Shown piece by piece: positions 36,877-43,614 of a DNA stretch of 64,000 nt. Source of the DNA: Rhodospirillales bacterium BBD 1991-14 (GTDB taxonomy: Bacteria; Pseudomonadota; Alphaproteobacteria; Kiloniellales; Kiloniellaceae); the NCBI GenBank assembly GCA_001657395.1, contig LYSY01000010.1, positions 62,001-126,000 of the forward strand, read 5' to 3'. The translations under genes were made by a program, and so were the position numbers. Position 1 is the stretch's first letter. Every line of letters starts with the position of its first letter. The notes under the pieces were generated by a model, which was not told where the DNA came from, did no database searches, and saw nothing but the letters and a program-made list of their open reading frames with translations.

Positions 36877-36921
36877 GGGGCGTCCGGCGCTCAGGCTCCG
36901 GGCGCCCCTTCTTCTTTCTTT
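36877..36921 (+). terminator. Rho-independent terminator of the chemoreceptor gene
   Basis: An 11-bp stem (GGGGCGTCCGG paired with CCGGGCGCCCC, one G-T pair) with a 10-nt loop is followed by TTCTTCTTTCTTT. It lies 15 bp after the chemoreceptor stop and just beyond the stop of the convergent SDR gene. Confidence 0.85.
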
Positions 36922-36933
36922 GCCGGCGTAGAT

Positions 36934-37734
36934 TCAGGAAAACTTGGCCGTGATCCCGCCGTCGACGATCAACTCGGTGCCGGTGATGTACCTGGCTTCG
37001 TCGGACGCCAGGAAGAGCGCCGCATGGGCAACGTCCCAGGCATCGCCCATCTTGCCGGTCGGGCACTGGGCATCGCGCTTGCGGATCATCTCGTCCACAT
37101 CGCCCTTGGCATAGGCGTCTTTCAAGGGCTCCACAATCATGGGCGTGTTCATGAGGCCGGGCAGCACCGCGTTGGCGCGGATGCCTTTCCCGGCGTACTG
37201 CAGCGCGACGGAGCGGGTGAAGGGAATCACGGCCCCCTTGCTGGCGGAGTAGGATACGTAGGGCACACCGGTATCCCGGATCCCGGCGATGGAAGCGATG
37301 TTGACGATGACGCCGCTGCCCTGGCGCTCCATGACCGGCAGCACATGCTTGCAGGTGAGGAACATCGACTTCAGGTTCACGTCGATGACCCGGTCCCAAT
37401 CCGCCTCGCTGGTCTCCACCGGTCCGCCGACCGCCAGAATGCCGACATTGTTCTCCAGCACGTCGATCCGGCCATAGACCTCCATGCAGCGCGCAACCAT
37501 CGCCGCCACGTCCGAAGCCCGGGAGACGTCGGCCTGCATCGCTTCGGCGCTGCCGCCCTCACCGCGGATGATGCCGACGGTTTCCTCGGCGGCCGCAAGA
37601 TTGATATCGACGCAAAACAGCCTGGCGCCTTCGCGTGCAAAGAGCACGGCGGCCGCCTTGCCATTGCCCCAACCCGGCCCGGAAGAGCCGGCGCCCACCA
37701 CCATCGCCACTTTTCCCTCGAGCCGCCCGGCCAT
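36934..37734 (-). CDS. SDR family oxidoreductase
   Basis: The 266-residue protein is a classical short-chain dehydrogenase. It shows the cofactor loop GAGSSGPGWGNGKAAA (extended, as in some SDRs), an Asp after the second strand (FCVDINL) suggesting NAD, the NNVG motif, Ser in NIASIAG, and the catalytic YSASK. The C-terminal YITGTELIVDGG is typical. GGGAGG 5 nt upstream supports ATG 37734. The substrate is unknown, and the gene stands alone. Confidence 0.93.
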   Translation of the reverse strand: MAGRLEGKVAMVVGAGSSGPGWGNGKAAAVLFAREGARLFCVDINLAAAEETVGIIRGEGGSAEAMQADVSRASDVAAMVARCMEVYGRIDVLENNVGILAVGGPVETSEADWDRVIDVNLKSMFLTCKHVLPVMERQGSGVIVNIASIAGIRDTGVPYVSYSASKGAVIPFTRSVALQYAGKGIRANAVLPGLMNTPMIVEPLKDAYAKGDVDEMIRKRDAQCPTGKMGDAWDVAHAALFLASDEARYITGTELIVDGGITAKFS

Positions 37735-37880
37735 CGCTGCCTCCCTTCCCTGCCATGGGGTCGCACCAATTCTCCTTCATAGAAGAACCACCGCCAGGGC
37801 ACCAGCCCGGCCGTTACTGCGCCGGCACAAGGCCCATGGCGGCGACATGCGGCCGGTTGGATTGACGCTGCGGAAGGAAG

Positions 37881-37984
37881 GAAGGCGCCCCACGGGCCGC
37901 TCCAGGGGTGGAGAAGGCTGCGGCCCGTGGGGCAACGACAGGCTGGGTGGAGGGGTGGGAGAGCCCTATCAGCCTGCCGACTTG
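37881..37984. repeat. Intergenic structured repeat, copy R1
   Basis: This ~104-bp segment resembles a second copy at 39944-40046. It starts with a perfect 14-bp stem: GCCCCACGGGCCGC (37887-37900) pairs with GCGGCCCGTGGGGC (37920-37933) over a 19-nt loop. A shared block around GTGGGAGAGCCC and the following TCAGCC.GCCGA ends it. The two copies flank the globin and LysR genes. Confidence 0.6.
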
Positions 37985-38013
37985 TCTCTGCTCGGAAAAA
38001 AACACGCTACCTT

Positions 38014-38057
38014 GTCTGCTCCGCAGACTGCCGGGCCCTATCTGCTCCGCAGACTGC
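38014..38057. repeat. Direct 17-bp palindromic repeats
   Basis: TCTGCTCCGCAGACTGC occurs twice, at 38015-38031 and 38041-38057. Each copy contains the inverted repeat TCTGC-TCC-GCAGA. The pair lies in the gene-free stretch downstream of the globin gene and could be a protein-binding site or remnant repeat. Confidence 0.6.
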
Positions 38058-38401
38058 TGGCGGTGTCGAAGAACCGCGTCGTCCTTTTCCAAGCAGGCTG
38101 GCGCGAACGCCGCGTTGCTACATCCTCAGTCGTTGTCGAGGCCGCCGCGGTTCATTTCTCCTGGCGGCAAACTGCATTTTTTTGAGTTTCGGGAGCCGCC
38201 TAAAGCAGCCCGATCTGCGGGGCACCGCCGCGGTGCCGGTCTCCGGATACTGCCGACCATCGCGAATCTGTGCCGAAAAGTGCTTTGCGGTTAAAATTCA
38301 TCATCAAAAATTCCTTACTCAAACGGAGCCCTTCGCAGCTTGGCCGGTGCTCTTGGCGGAGCCCGCCGGCGCAGATGCCAGGTGTCTGCCCAGGTGTCTG
38401 C

Positions 38402-38839
38402 TCAGGTGTCAGCGGGGATCACCTCGTGGCTGTAGGCACTTCTGATCATCAACCGCGAGACATCATCGTAAGCCTTGACCCATGCTGCCCGCGTTGCCGG
38501 GGTGAAATCCTCCGCCAACACCTCTGCGAGCATCTGGAGCAGGGCATCGCCGACCAGGGGATAGTGTTGTGGCTTCACACCATAGGCGACATGGCGCAGT
38601 GCAAGATCCTCCAAGACCGGAACGAGCCCGGGTATATTCTGCAGCTCGGCAACGATCAGCCCGAGCTTGCTCATCAACATGCCGCCCTGCTGTTCCATAT
38701 CGTTCAAGAACATGTGGCGCAGGTGGGGCGACCGCTCGAAAAGGATCCGATAGAAACGGTTGGCTGCCTGCGGGCTGTCCTGCGAAACAATCCGGAAGCT
38801 GTTGCGAATCAGCTCGGTTTCGTCTGGAGTCAGAGCCAT
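38402..38839 (-). CDS. Single-domain globin (Vitreoscilla-type)
   Basis: The 145-residue protein is a single-domain globin of the VHb/flavohaemoglobin head type: PDETELIRNSFRIVSQDSPQ at the A/B helices and HVAYGVKPQHYPLVGDALLQ, containing the proximal haem His (HVAYGVKPxHY) and Tyr/Glu-type network residues. There is no reductase domain. Such globins bind O2 or NO and aid respiration or NO defence in the cytosol. A copy of the 57-bp element shared with the large exported protein genes lies 93-151 bp upstream on the same strand, suggesting common control. Confidence 0.92.
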   Translation of the reverse strand: MALTPDETELIRNSFRIVSQDSPQAANRFYRILFERSPHLRHMFLNDMEQQGGMLMSKLGLIVAELQNIPGLVPVLEDLALRHVAYGVKPQHYPLVGDALLQMLAEVLAEDFTPATRAAWVKAYDDVSRLMIRSAYSHEVIPADT

Positions 38840-38931
38840 CGGGCAAGTCTCTAGTCAAATCTCTATAGTCAAATGATCCGGAGCCCCGCGGCTGTCGGCA
38901 TCCTGCGGCGCGCCAGATCCGCATAAAGGAA

Positions 38932-38990
38932 TACCGGCAATGGCACGAGGCTTGAACCCGAGAAAGCGCACAAGGAAAATGCAGCATTGC
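38932..38990 (-). promoter_or_regulatory. Shared 57-bp element, copy E (upstream of globin)
   Basis: In the plus-strand view it reads TACCGGC, 15 bp, then GAACCCGAGAAAGCGCA, then a conserved A two bases on and ATGC further on, matching the copies at 47118, 50717, 54154 and 54647 with identical spacing. On the minus strand it faces the globin gene, as the others face the large exported protein genes. Confidence 0.65.
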
Positions 38991-39013
38991 ATGTTCCTGT
39001 CAGGAGGCCGCAG

Positions 39014-39904
39014 ATGGACTGGGACAACCTTAAAGTGGCGCTTGCGATCAGCCGCCTGGGATCGCTGACCCAGGCCGCCCAAGCCCTCGGCATCGACCAG
39101 TCCACCGCAGGCCGGCGCCTGACCGCGCTCGAGGGCGACCTGGGGACGATCCTCTTTGTCCGCTCCAAAACCGGCTTCGCACTGACCGATGCCGGCGAAG
39201 CCGCCATTAACCAAGCGATCGAGGTAGAGCGCCGGATCGACCGGCTGAGGGATGCCGTGACGCCGAGCGAGACCGGGCCTGTCGGAACGGTGCGCCTGCT
39301 CGGCAACCACTGGACCCTGGACCGCCTCGCCCGCACGACAATGGGGCCTTTCCTGGCAGCGAATCCCCGCCTCGACCTGCGCGTTGTCACTTTGACCCCG
39401 CGTGGCCGCATCCGTGGCGATGCCTCTCTGTCGATCTGGTTTGAAGTGGAGCCGCGGGAAAGCGAGTTCGCCATCAAGCTGGGCGACGTGCCCTACGCCG
39501 TCTACTGCGCACAGGATGCCGATCCGCAGGGCCTGGGCTGGATTTCCTTCTACGACGAGGATTCCAACAGGCCCATCGTCACGCGCGCCCACAAGCGTCT
39601 GCGCGCCCGCGGCGAGCCGCTGCGCATGACCGCCACCGACGCCGGCATCATGCTCTCTGCCGTGCGCCACGGTATCGGCAAGGCGCTGCTGCCCATGTGC
39701 CTGGCCGAAGAGCACGCCGATCTGGTGCGTGTGAAGGAGGGAGAGCCGGATCTCATGCGCGCGCTGCACCTCCACGCCCATCCCGACACCGTCGAAGCGG
39801 CGCGGATCCAGGCCACCATCCGCTGGCTGCGCGAAACCTTCCATACGGTTTTCCTCCCGAAGAGCGGGGACCACTACACCACCCAGGTTGCTGAGGCGCC
39901 TTGA
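39014..39904 (+). CDS. LysR family transcriptional regulator
   Basis: The 296-residue LysR protein begins DWDNLKVALAISRLGSLTQA and LGIDQSTAGRRLTALE, the winged helix-turn-helix, followed by a substrate-binding domain (GTVRLLGNHWTLDRLA; TDAGIMLSAVRHGIGKALLP). AGGAGG 7 nt upstream sets ATG 39014 rather than 38987. It is divergent from the globin gene, 174 bp away, so it may control it; the shared 57-bp element lies in between. A structured repeat (R2) follows the gene. Confidence 0.92.
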   Translation: MDWDNLKVALAISRLGSLTQAAQALGIDQSTAGRRLTALEGDLGTILFVRSKTGFALTDAGEAAINQAIEVERRIDRLRDAVTPSETGPVGTVRLLGNHWTLDRLARTTMGPFLAANPRLDLRVVTLTPRGRIRGDASLSIWFEVEPRESEFAIKLGDVPYAVYCAQDADPQGLGWISFYDEDSNRPIVTRAHKRLRARGEPLRMTATDAGIMLSAVRHGIGKALLPMCLAEEHADLVRVKEGEPDLMRALHLHAHPDTVEAARIQATIRWLRETFHTVFLPKSGDHYTTQVAEAP

Positions 39905-40410
39905 ACGCGCCCCGAAGTGCCCCACGCTGAAGGGCGTCATGGCGGAAGTGCCCCGTGGGCCGTCCCCGGGGTGGATTGGGGAGCAGGCCCACGGAGCGTC
40001 CGGCAGGCTGCTTGAGCTGTGGGAGAGCCCGTTCAGCCCGCCGAACCGGGTCCGGGTGCCGGGCCGCCGCCAGCAGACAGAGCCCCCCCCCGGCAAACGC
40101 CGGCGGACCATTGCCAGGCTCGCGCGGTTACGTGACCCGCGGCGCGGCAGACGATGGAGGCTCTGAGGGCTGTGGTTGCGGCGAGCGAAGCATCCCGAAA
40201 ACGGCGTAACGCTCCGTTCGTCGGTACCAAGCCTTGGACGGTTCAAAGACTGCGGACTAAATCGACCTTGGATTGTGTTCTAGGCCGGACGGCCTGCCCT
40301 CCGGTGTGGCCCTGCTGCCGCTATTGCCTCGAACAGGGGCGTTGGGGCACAAGGGGAGCGCGATGCATCGCAAGACGCCCGTCGGGTGGCCTTGTTGGCC
40401 TGATGGAATT
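39905..40410. other. Gene-free region between LysR gene and tRNA-Leu
   Basis: About 500 bp with no frame that looks coding. It contains structured repeat R2, a run of nine C (40083-40091), and presumably the tRNA promoter, though I cannot point to its boxes. A 10-bp duplication, TGATGGAATT, spans the tRNA start (40401-40410 and 40418-40427). Confidence 0.45.
39944..40046. repeat. Intergenic structured repeat, copy R2
   Basis: This copy resembles R1 (37881-37984). Its stem pairs CCGTGGGCC (39953-39961) with GGCCCACGG, while R1 pairs CCACGGGCC with GGCCCGTGG, so two base pairs differ by matching changes on both sides. Loop size and the GTGGGAGAGCCC block are kept. It lies 40 bp after the LysR stop and may act as its terminator. 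Confidence 0.6.
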
Positions 40411-40497
40411 GCCCGCTTGATGGAATTGGTAGACATACGAGACTTAAAATCTCGGGACCGAAAGGTCGTGCCGGTTCAAGTCCGGCAGCGGGCACCA
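40411..40497 (+). tRNA. tRNA-Leu (UAA)
   Basis: The 87-nt sequence folds as a class II tRNA. The acceptor stem pairs GCCCGCT with AGCGGGC, then comes A and an encoded CCA. The anticodon arm is CGAGA-CTTAAAA-TCTCG, giving anticodon TAA for leucine. A long variable arm follows, and the T loop is GGTTCAAGTCC. It lies alone with no adjacent tRNA. Confidence 0.97.
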
Positions 40498-40792
40498 CAG
40501 ACTCCCTCCATGATCCGGGTCCCGGCACGGGAAATCGCGCCGACGTTGCTCGCTTCGAATTACTCCCGTTAAGGCAGCAGATCTCGAAAGCAGCAGCAGC
40601 TCTGCGTCCATCCGCTCCTTGCCGATGACGGGATGGCGCCCAAACGCGATGAGACCCAGCAAGACCGCGCCGGAGACCGCCAGGCCCCCGGCCGATTGAA
40701 CCTCTTTAACCATCACAGCGACCCATGACCAAGCCGCCCTGCCGAACTCCGGCAAGGCGCGGCTCCGGTCCACCCGAACGGAGGTTTCCGTC
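40498..40792. other. Intergenic region after tRNA-Leu
   Basis: About 295 bp. A minus-strand frame with a hydrophobic segment runs through it and into the tRNA, where its end reads as the usual antisense-tRNA peptide; I do not accept it as a gene. GGAGG before 40793 is the ribosome site of the next gene. Confidence 0.4.
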
Positions 40793-41209
40793 ATGCCGTC
40801 CCAGCCCTTCACCACCTTGACCGTCAGCAAGCGCGAGCTCCTGCTCGGCGCTCTGGCAACGGCGGTCGCCCTTGCAACCCCGGAATCGCGCCTCTTCGCC
40901 GCCAGCACGAAGAGCCCGGTGAAACTGTCGCTGCGCGATGGCGGCATCCTGGAGGTCCGTGAAGACCGCGTCGTCCTGCTGGACGGCGACCGCCGCCGTA
41001 CCGTTCGTAACGGCGTTTTCTCGCTGGCCGCCGGCGGCCGGATCGAGGTCCGCGACGGCAAGATCTTTTCAGCGGCGATGGGCCCCGGTGACATCTTCGT
41101 CCAGGCCACCTGGATCGAAGTCCACAGCCCGCCCGGCGCCTCGACGCCGAACCCGGGCGCGTCGGACTGGCTGAAGCGCAACGCCGGGACGCGACCGGGC
41201 CCGCTCTAG
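40793..41209 (+). CDS. Small exported protein next to radical SAM enzyme
   Basis: The 138-residue protein starts with a polar region, SKRELLLGALATAVALA, which looks like a Sec or degenerate Tat signal (Lys-Arg instead of Arg-Arg), then a beta-rich domain with repeated patterns ILEVREDRVVLLDGDRRRTV and RIEVRDGKIFSAAMG, and a Pro/Gly-rich end. No family is recognised. GGAGG 8 nt upstream gives a strong start at ATG 40793. The radical SAM/SPASM gene begins 85 bp downstream on the same strand, so this protein is a candidate substrate or partner of that enzyme; this is inference. Confidence 0.7.
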   Translation: MPSQPFTTLTVSKRELLLGALATAVALATPESRLFAASTKSPVKLSLRDGGILEVREDRVVLLDGDRRRTVRNGVFSLAAGGRIEVRDGKIFSAAMGPGDIFVQATWIEVHSPPGASTPNPGASDWLKRNAGTRPGPL

Positions 41210-41294
41210 ACACGCGCCGGCACGCTTCTTCGGGCCTGCAAAAGAGGGGGCGCAGAGGAAACGCGCAGAAGAAACGCGCAAGGGGGGGACACCC

Positions 41295-42452
41295 ATGTAC
41301 CGCATCACCTGGACCATCAAGGCCTCCAAGCTCTGCAACCTGCGCTGTCGCTACTGCTACGAATGGGAGGAACTGGACAAACCGGACCGCATCTCCCTGG
41401 CAGACTGGGCGAAGGTCTTCGAGGCCATCAAGAGCCACAATGCCCTGCAGTCGCGGCGCCTGGGCGTCGAGGCTCGCGCCGAGATCGTCTGGCACGGCGG
41501 CGAGCCGCTGGTTCTGCCGAGCAGCTACATGCGCGAGGTACTGGCCTTGCAGCAGGACATCCTGGGGCGGGAGGCTCTCGACCACGGTGTGTTCGTGAAC
41601 GCCGTCCAAACCAACCTCTACGCCCTCCCGGATGAGAAACTGGAGCTGCTGAAGGCGGGCGGTTTCAAGGTCGGTGTATCCATGGATCTGGCCGGCGGTG
41701 TCCGGCTCTCCGCCGGCGGGCGGCAGACCGAAGACCGCGTGGCGGCCAACATGGACCGCCTGGCGGAAGCGGGCATCCCCTTCGGCGCCATCGTCGTCCT
41801 CGCCGCCCACACGGCAAAGCACCTGCGGACCATCTACGACTTCATGGAGCACCTGAACGTCTCCTTCCGCGTGCTGCCGCTCTTCCCCTCCCCGCTCAAC
41901 ACGCCGGAGGCGGCCTTCGCCATCAGCAGCGAGGAGATGGTGGCCGCCCTCAACGATCTTTTCGTCTACTGGCTGGAGCGCGACTTCAGCGTCTCCGTGG
42001 CGCCGCTGAAGCACTATCTGCAGACCGCGCTGCTGCACATCAACGGCTTGGAGAGCGCGCCCTGGCGCCGCCGGGAGCATGGCGACGGCGTGCTCATCGT
42101 CAACACCAACGGCGATCTCTATCAGGTGCTCGACGCCTACGAGCCTGAGCTCTCCCTCGGCAACCTCTTTCGCCAGCCGATCGAGGAGATCCTGGTCTCG
42201 CCGCGCTACGCCGCTTCCCTGGACCGCAACGACGCGATCGAGGCCGCCCACTGCGAGGCCTGCCCCTTTGCCCGTACCTGCAACCACGGGCCGGTCTTCG
42301 AAAGCCGACTGGCCAACCGGACCGGCGGTCCCTGCGCGGTGGCCCATCCGGTACAGGATTTCATTGCGGCCCATCTCCGGCACATCGGCTTCGACGAAAG
42401 CGCGCTTGGCGCGCTGGAGATGCGCGAGAACGCCGCTCTGGACGTCGCCTGA
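41295..42452 (+). CDS. Radical SAM / SPASM domain enzyme
   Basis: The 385-residue enzyme has the radical SAM cluster motif CNLRCRYC (about residues 14-21), the WHGGEPLVLP motif, and a C-terminal SPASM-type cysteine set, CEACPFARTC with later GGPCAV, for extra iron-sulfur clusters. Enzymes of this layout modify peptides or protein side chains (RiPP maturases, anaerobic sulfatase-maturing enzymes). No sulfatase is nearby; the small exported protein just upstream is the obvious candidate partner. The start follows an AAGGGGGGG stretch 8 nt upstream. The exact reaction cannot be told. Confidence 0.88.
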   Translation: MYRITWTIKASKLCNLRCRYCYEWEELDKPDRISLADWAKVFEAIKSHNALQSRRLGVEARAEIVWHGGEPLVLPSSYMREVLALQQDILGREALDHGVFVNAVQTNLYALPDEKLELLKAGGFKVGVSMDLAGGVRLSAGGRQTEDRVAANMDRLAEAGIPFGAIVVLAAHTAKHLRTIYDFMEHLNVSFRVLPLFPSPLNTPEAAFAISSEEMVAALNDLFVYWLERDFSVSVAPLKHYLQTALLHINGLESAPWRRREHGDGVLIVNTNGDLYQVLDAYEPELSLGNLFRQPIEEILVSPRYAASLDRNDAIEAAHCEACPFARTCNHGPVFESRLANRTGGPCAVAHPVQDFIAAHLRHIGFDESALGALEMRENAALDVA

Positions 42453-42486
42453 ACGCTGACTGCCGGCCCGCGAGCCGCGCCTGTGG

Positions 42487-42840
42487 CTAAGCCATGAAGC
42501 GGAGGGCGTGACCGACCAGAACGCAGCCGAGCGCCGATCCGCCCATGATCGGCAGGTAGACGATCGCCGTCCAGGCGTCGCCGAAATCGACGGTGAAGAA
42601 CGGAACGGCCACCGCCAGCAGCACCAGCAGGAACTGAAGCCAGAGCACCGCGAAACCGGACTGGAGCTGCCAGACCGTGTAGCCGTAAACCACGACAGTC
42701 ACCAGCAGCGTCAGCACGATGGCGCCGAAGACGGCGTAATAGGCCTGGTGATAGACCGAGGCCGGCACAAGGGCGAAGAGGAAACCCGCGATCAGGTGCA
42801 GCGGCACCACGGCGTAGGTGGCATAGGAAGGCAGTGTCAT
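42487..42840 (-). CDS. Small four-helix membrane protein
   Basis: The 117-residue protein is almost entirely hydrophobic, with about four membrane helices (residues ~8-28, 34-54, 62-82 and 90-112). No charged catalytic motif or known family is recognised. AAGGAG 9 nt upstream supports ATG 42840; an in-frame ATG 42873 is less likely. It lies downstream of the N-domain-only family protein on the same strand, with an AT-rich promoter-like stretch between, and converges with the radical SAM gene (34 bp between stops). Confidence 0.65.
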   Translation of the reverse strand: MTLPSYATYAVVPLHLIAGFLFALVPASVYHQAYYAVFGAIVLTLLVTVVVYGYTVWQLQSGFAVLWLQFLLVLLAVAVPFFTVDFGDAWTAIVYLPIMGGSALGCVLVGHALRFMA

Positions 42841-42906
42841 GCGATCACGCTCCTTTGCCGTCGGTCGCATCAACGCCAGGGAAGGTTCATCGACTCTTTT
42901 TTATAA

Positions 42907-42936
42907 ATTATATCAATATCTTAAAGGCACGGACAA
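42907..42936 (-). promoter_or_regulatory. Candidate sigma-70 promoter
   Basis: On the minus strand TTGTCC (42931-42936) precedes a perfect TATAAT (42907-42912) by 18 bp, within the AT-rich stretch ahead of the small membrane-protein gene (start 42840). The -10 match is exact, the -35 match moderate. Confidence 0.45.
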
Positions 42937-42955
42937 AGGCATCTCGGCCCTGCCG

Positions 42956-43555
42956 CTACGACCCGCGGCACAGCAGCGTCGCGTTTTCCGCCATCGGATC
43001 GGCGAAGCCGTAGACCCGCGGATTGCCACCGGGCCAGGAGTACTCGACGGTCACCCGGGCGAAGACCTGCAGGCTCAGTTCCTGATCACTGCCGAAGATT
43101 TCGGCATCACTCTTGCCTTGAAGCCGCAACTTGTCGGCCAGGGTCCTGCAGAGATCGATCAGCCGGTGGGTCAGGATGACCGTGGGGATCGGCGGCGTCC
43201 GCAGGGTCTCGTCCACCGTCGCCGGCAGAGGCGCGTCGTAGCTCTGTTTTGCCGCGTAGGTCACCAGATCGATGGCCTCCACCGCCAGCTCGCCCGGATA
43301 CTTCACGGCAATCGCGGGGCCGAAGGTCCACGACCGCACCCTCGCCTCTCCCGGCAGGTCCCCGATGCGCAGCTCCGCCTCCAGCTCGAAGTGACCCCCG
43401 GGCGCGGCCAGTGCGTCATAGGCGCCGCCCCGGCTGGTCACCTCGAAGCGCGGCAGCTCCCCGGTGAAGTCCCATTCCACGGTTTCCGCTGCGGCCGGGG
43501 CGCATAGACCGCATGCCAGAAGTGTCACCGCAACAGTCTTCGCGTGACTCACCAT
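42956..43555 (-). CDS. Exported N-domain-only member of the large modular family (P0)
   Basis: The 199-residue product has a signal peptide (residues 1-23, ending APAAAE) and a single domain equal to the N domain of the four larger neighbours. The shared landmarks are a Cys (C136) before a helix ending LRLQGKSDAEIF, a strand block SLQVFARVTVEYS, and a final Cys (C196). None of the A, C or F modules follow. GGGAGG 6 nt upstream fixes ATG 43555. It lies 59 bp behind P1 on the same strand, with a perfect hairpin between. The domain is unknown to me; it is probably periplasmic or secreted. Confidence 0.8.
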   Translation of the reverse strand: MVSHAKTVAVTLLACGLCAPAAAETVEWDFTGELPRFEVTSRGGAYDALAAPGGHFELEAELRIGDLPGEARVRSWTFGPAIAVKYPGELAVEAIDLVTYAAKQSYDAPLPATVDETLRTPPIPTVILTHRLIDLCRTLADKLRLQGKSDAEIFGSDQELSLQVFARVTVEYSWPGGNPRVYGFADPMAENATLLCRGS

Positions 43556-43578
43556 GATCGACCTCCCAAAGAAGACTG

Positions 43579-43608
43579 GCCGGGCCCTCGCTGTGAAAGG
43601 CCCGGCCG
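43579..43608 (-). terminator. Hairpin after P1, before P0
   Basis: GGCCGGGCC (43579-43587) pairs perfectly with GGCCCGGCC (43600-43608) over a 12-nt loop, 6 bp after the P1 stop and 24 bp ahead of the P0 start codon. There is no T run, so it may attenuate rather than end transcription. Confidence 0.6.
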
Positions 43609-43614
43609 TCTGCT

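Larger units (their letters stand above)
37735..38401. other. Intergenic region with hairpin and repeats, no gene
   Basis: About 670 bp lie between the SDR start and the globin stop. No reading frame here looks coding. It contains a large hairpin-bearing repeat (R1), a pair of 17-bp palindromic repeats near 38014-38057, and an AT-richer stretch at about 38280-38325. It should also hold the SDR promoter. Confidence 0.5.

Noticed and set aside
40444-40794. Minus-strand frame with a hydrophobic segment running into tRNA-Leu
   Set aside because: Its end is the common antisense-tRNA peptide, and its start codon region overlaps the well-supported start at 40793. A membrane peptide cannot be fully excluded but has no good ribosome site.
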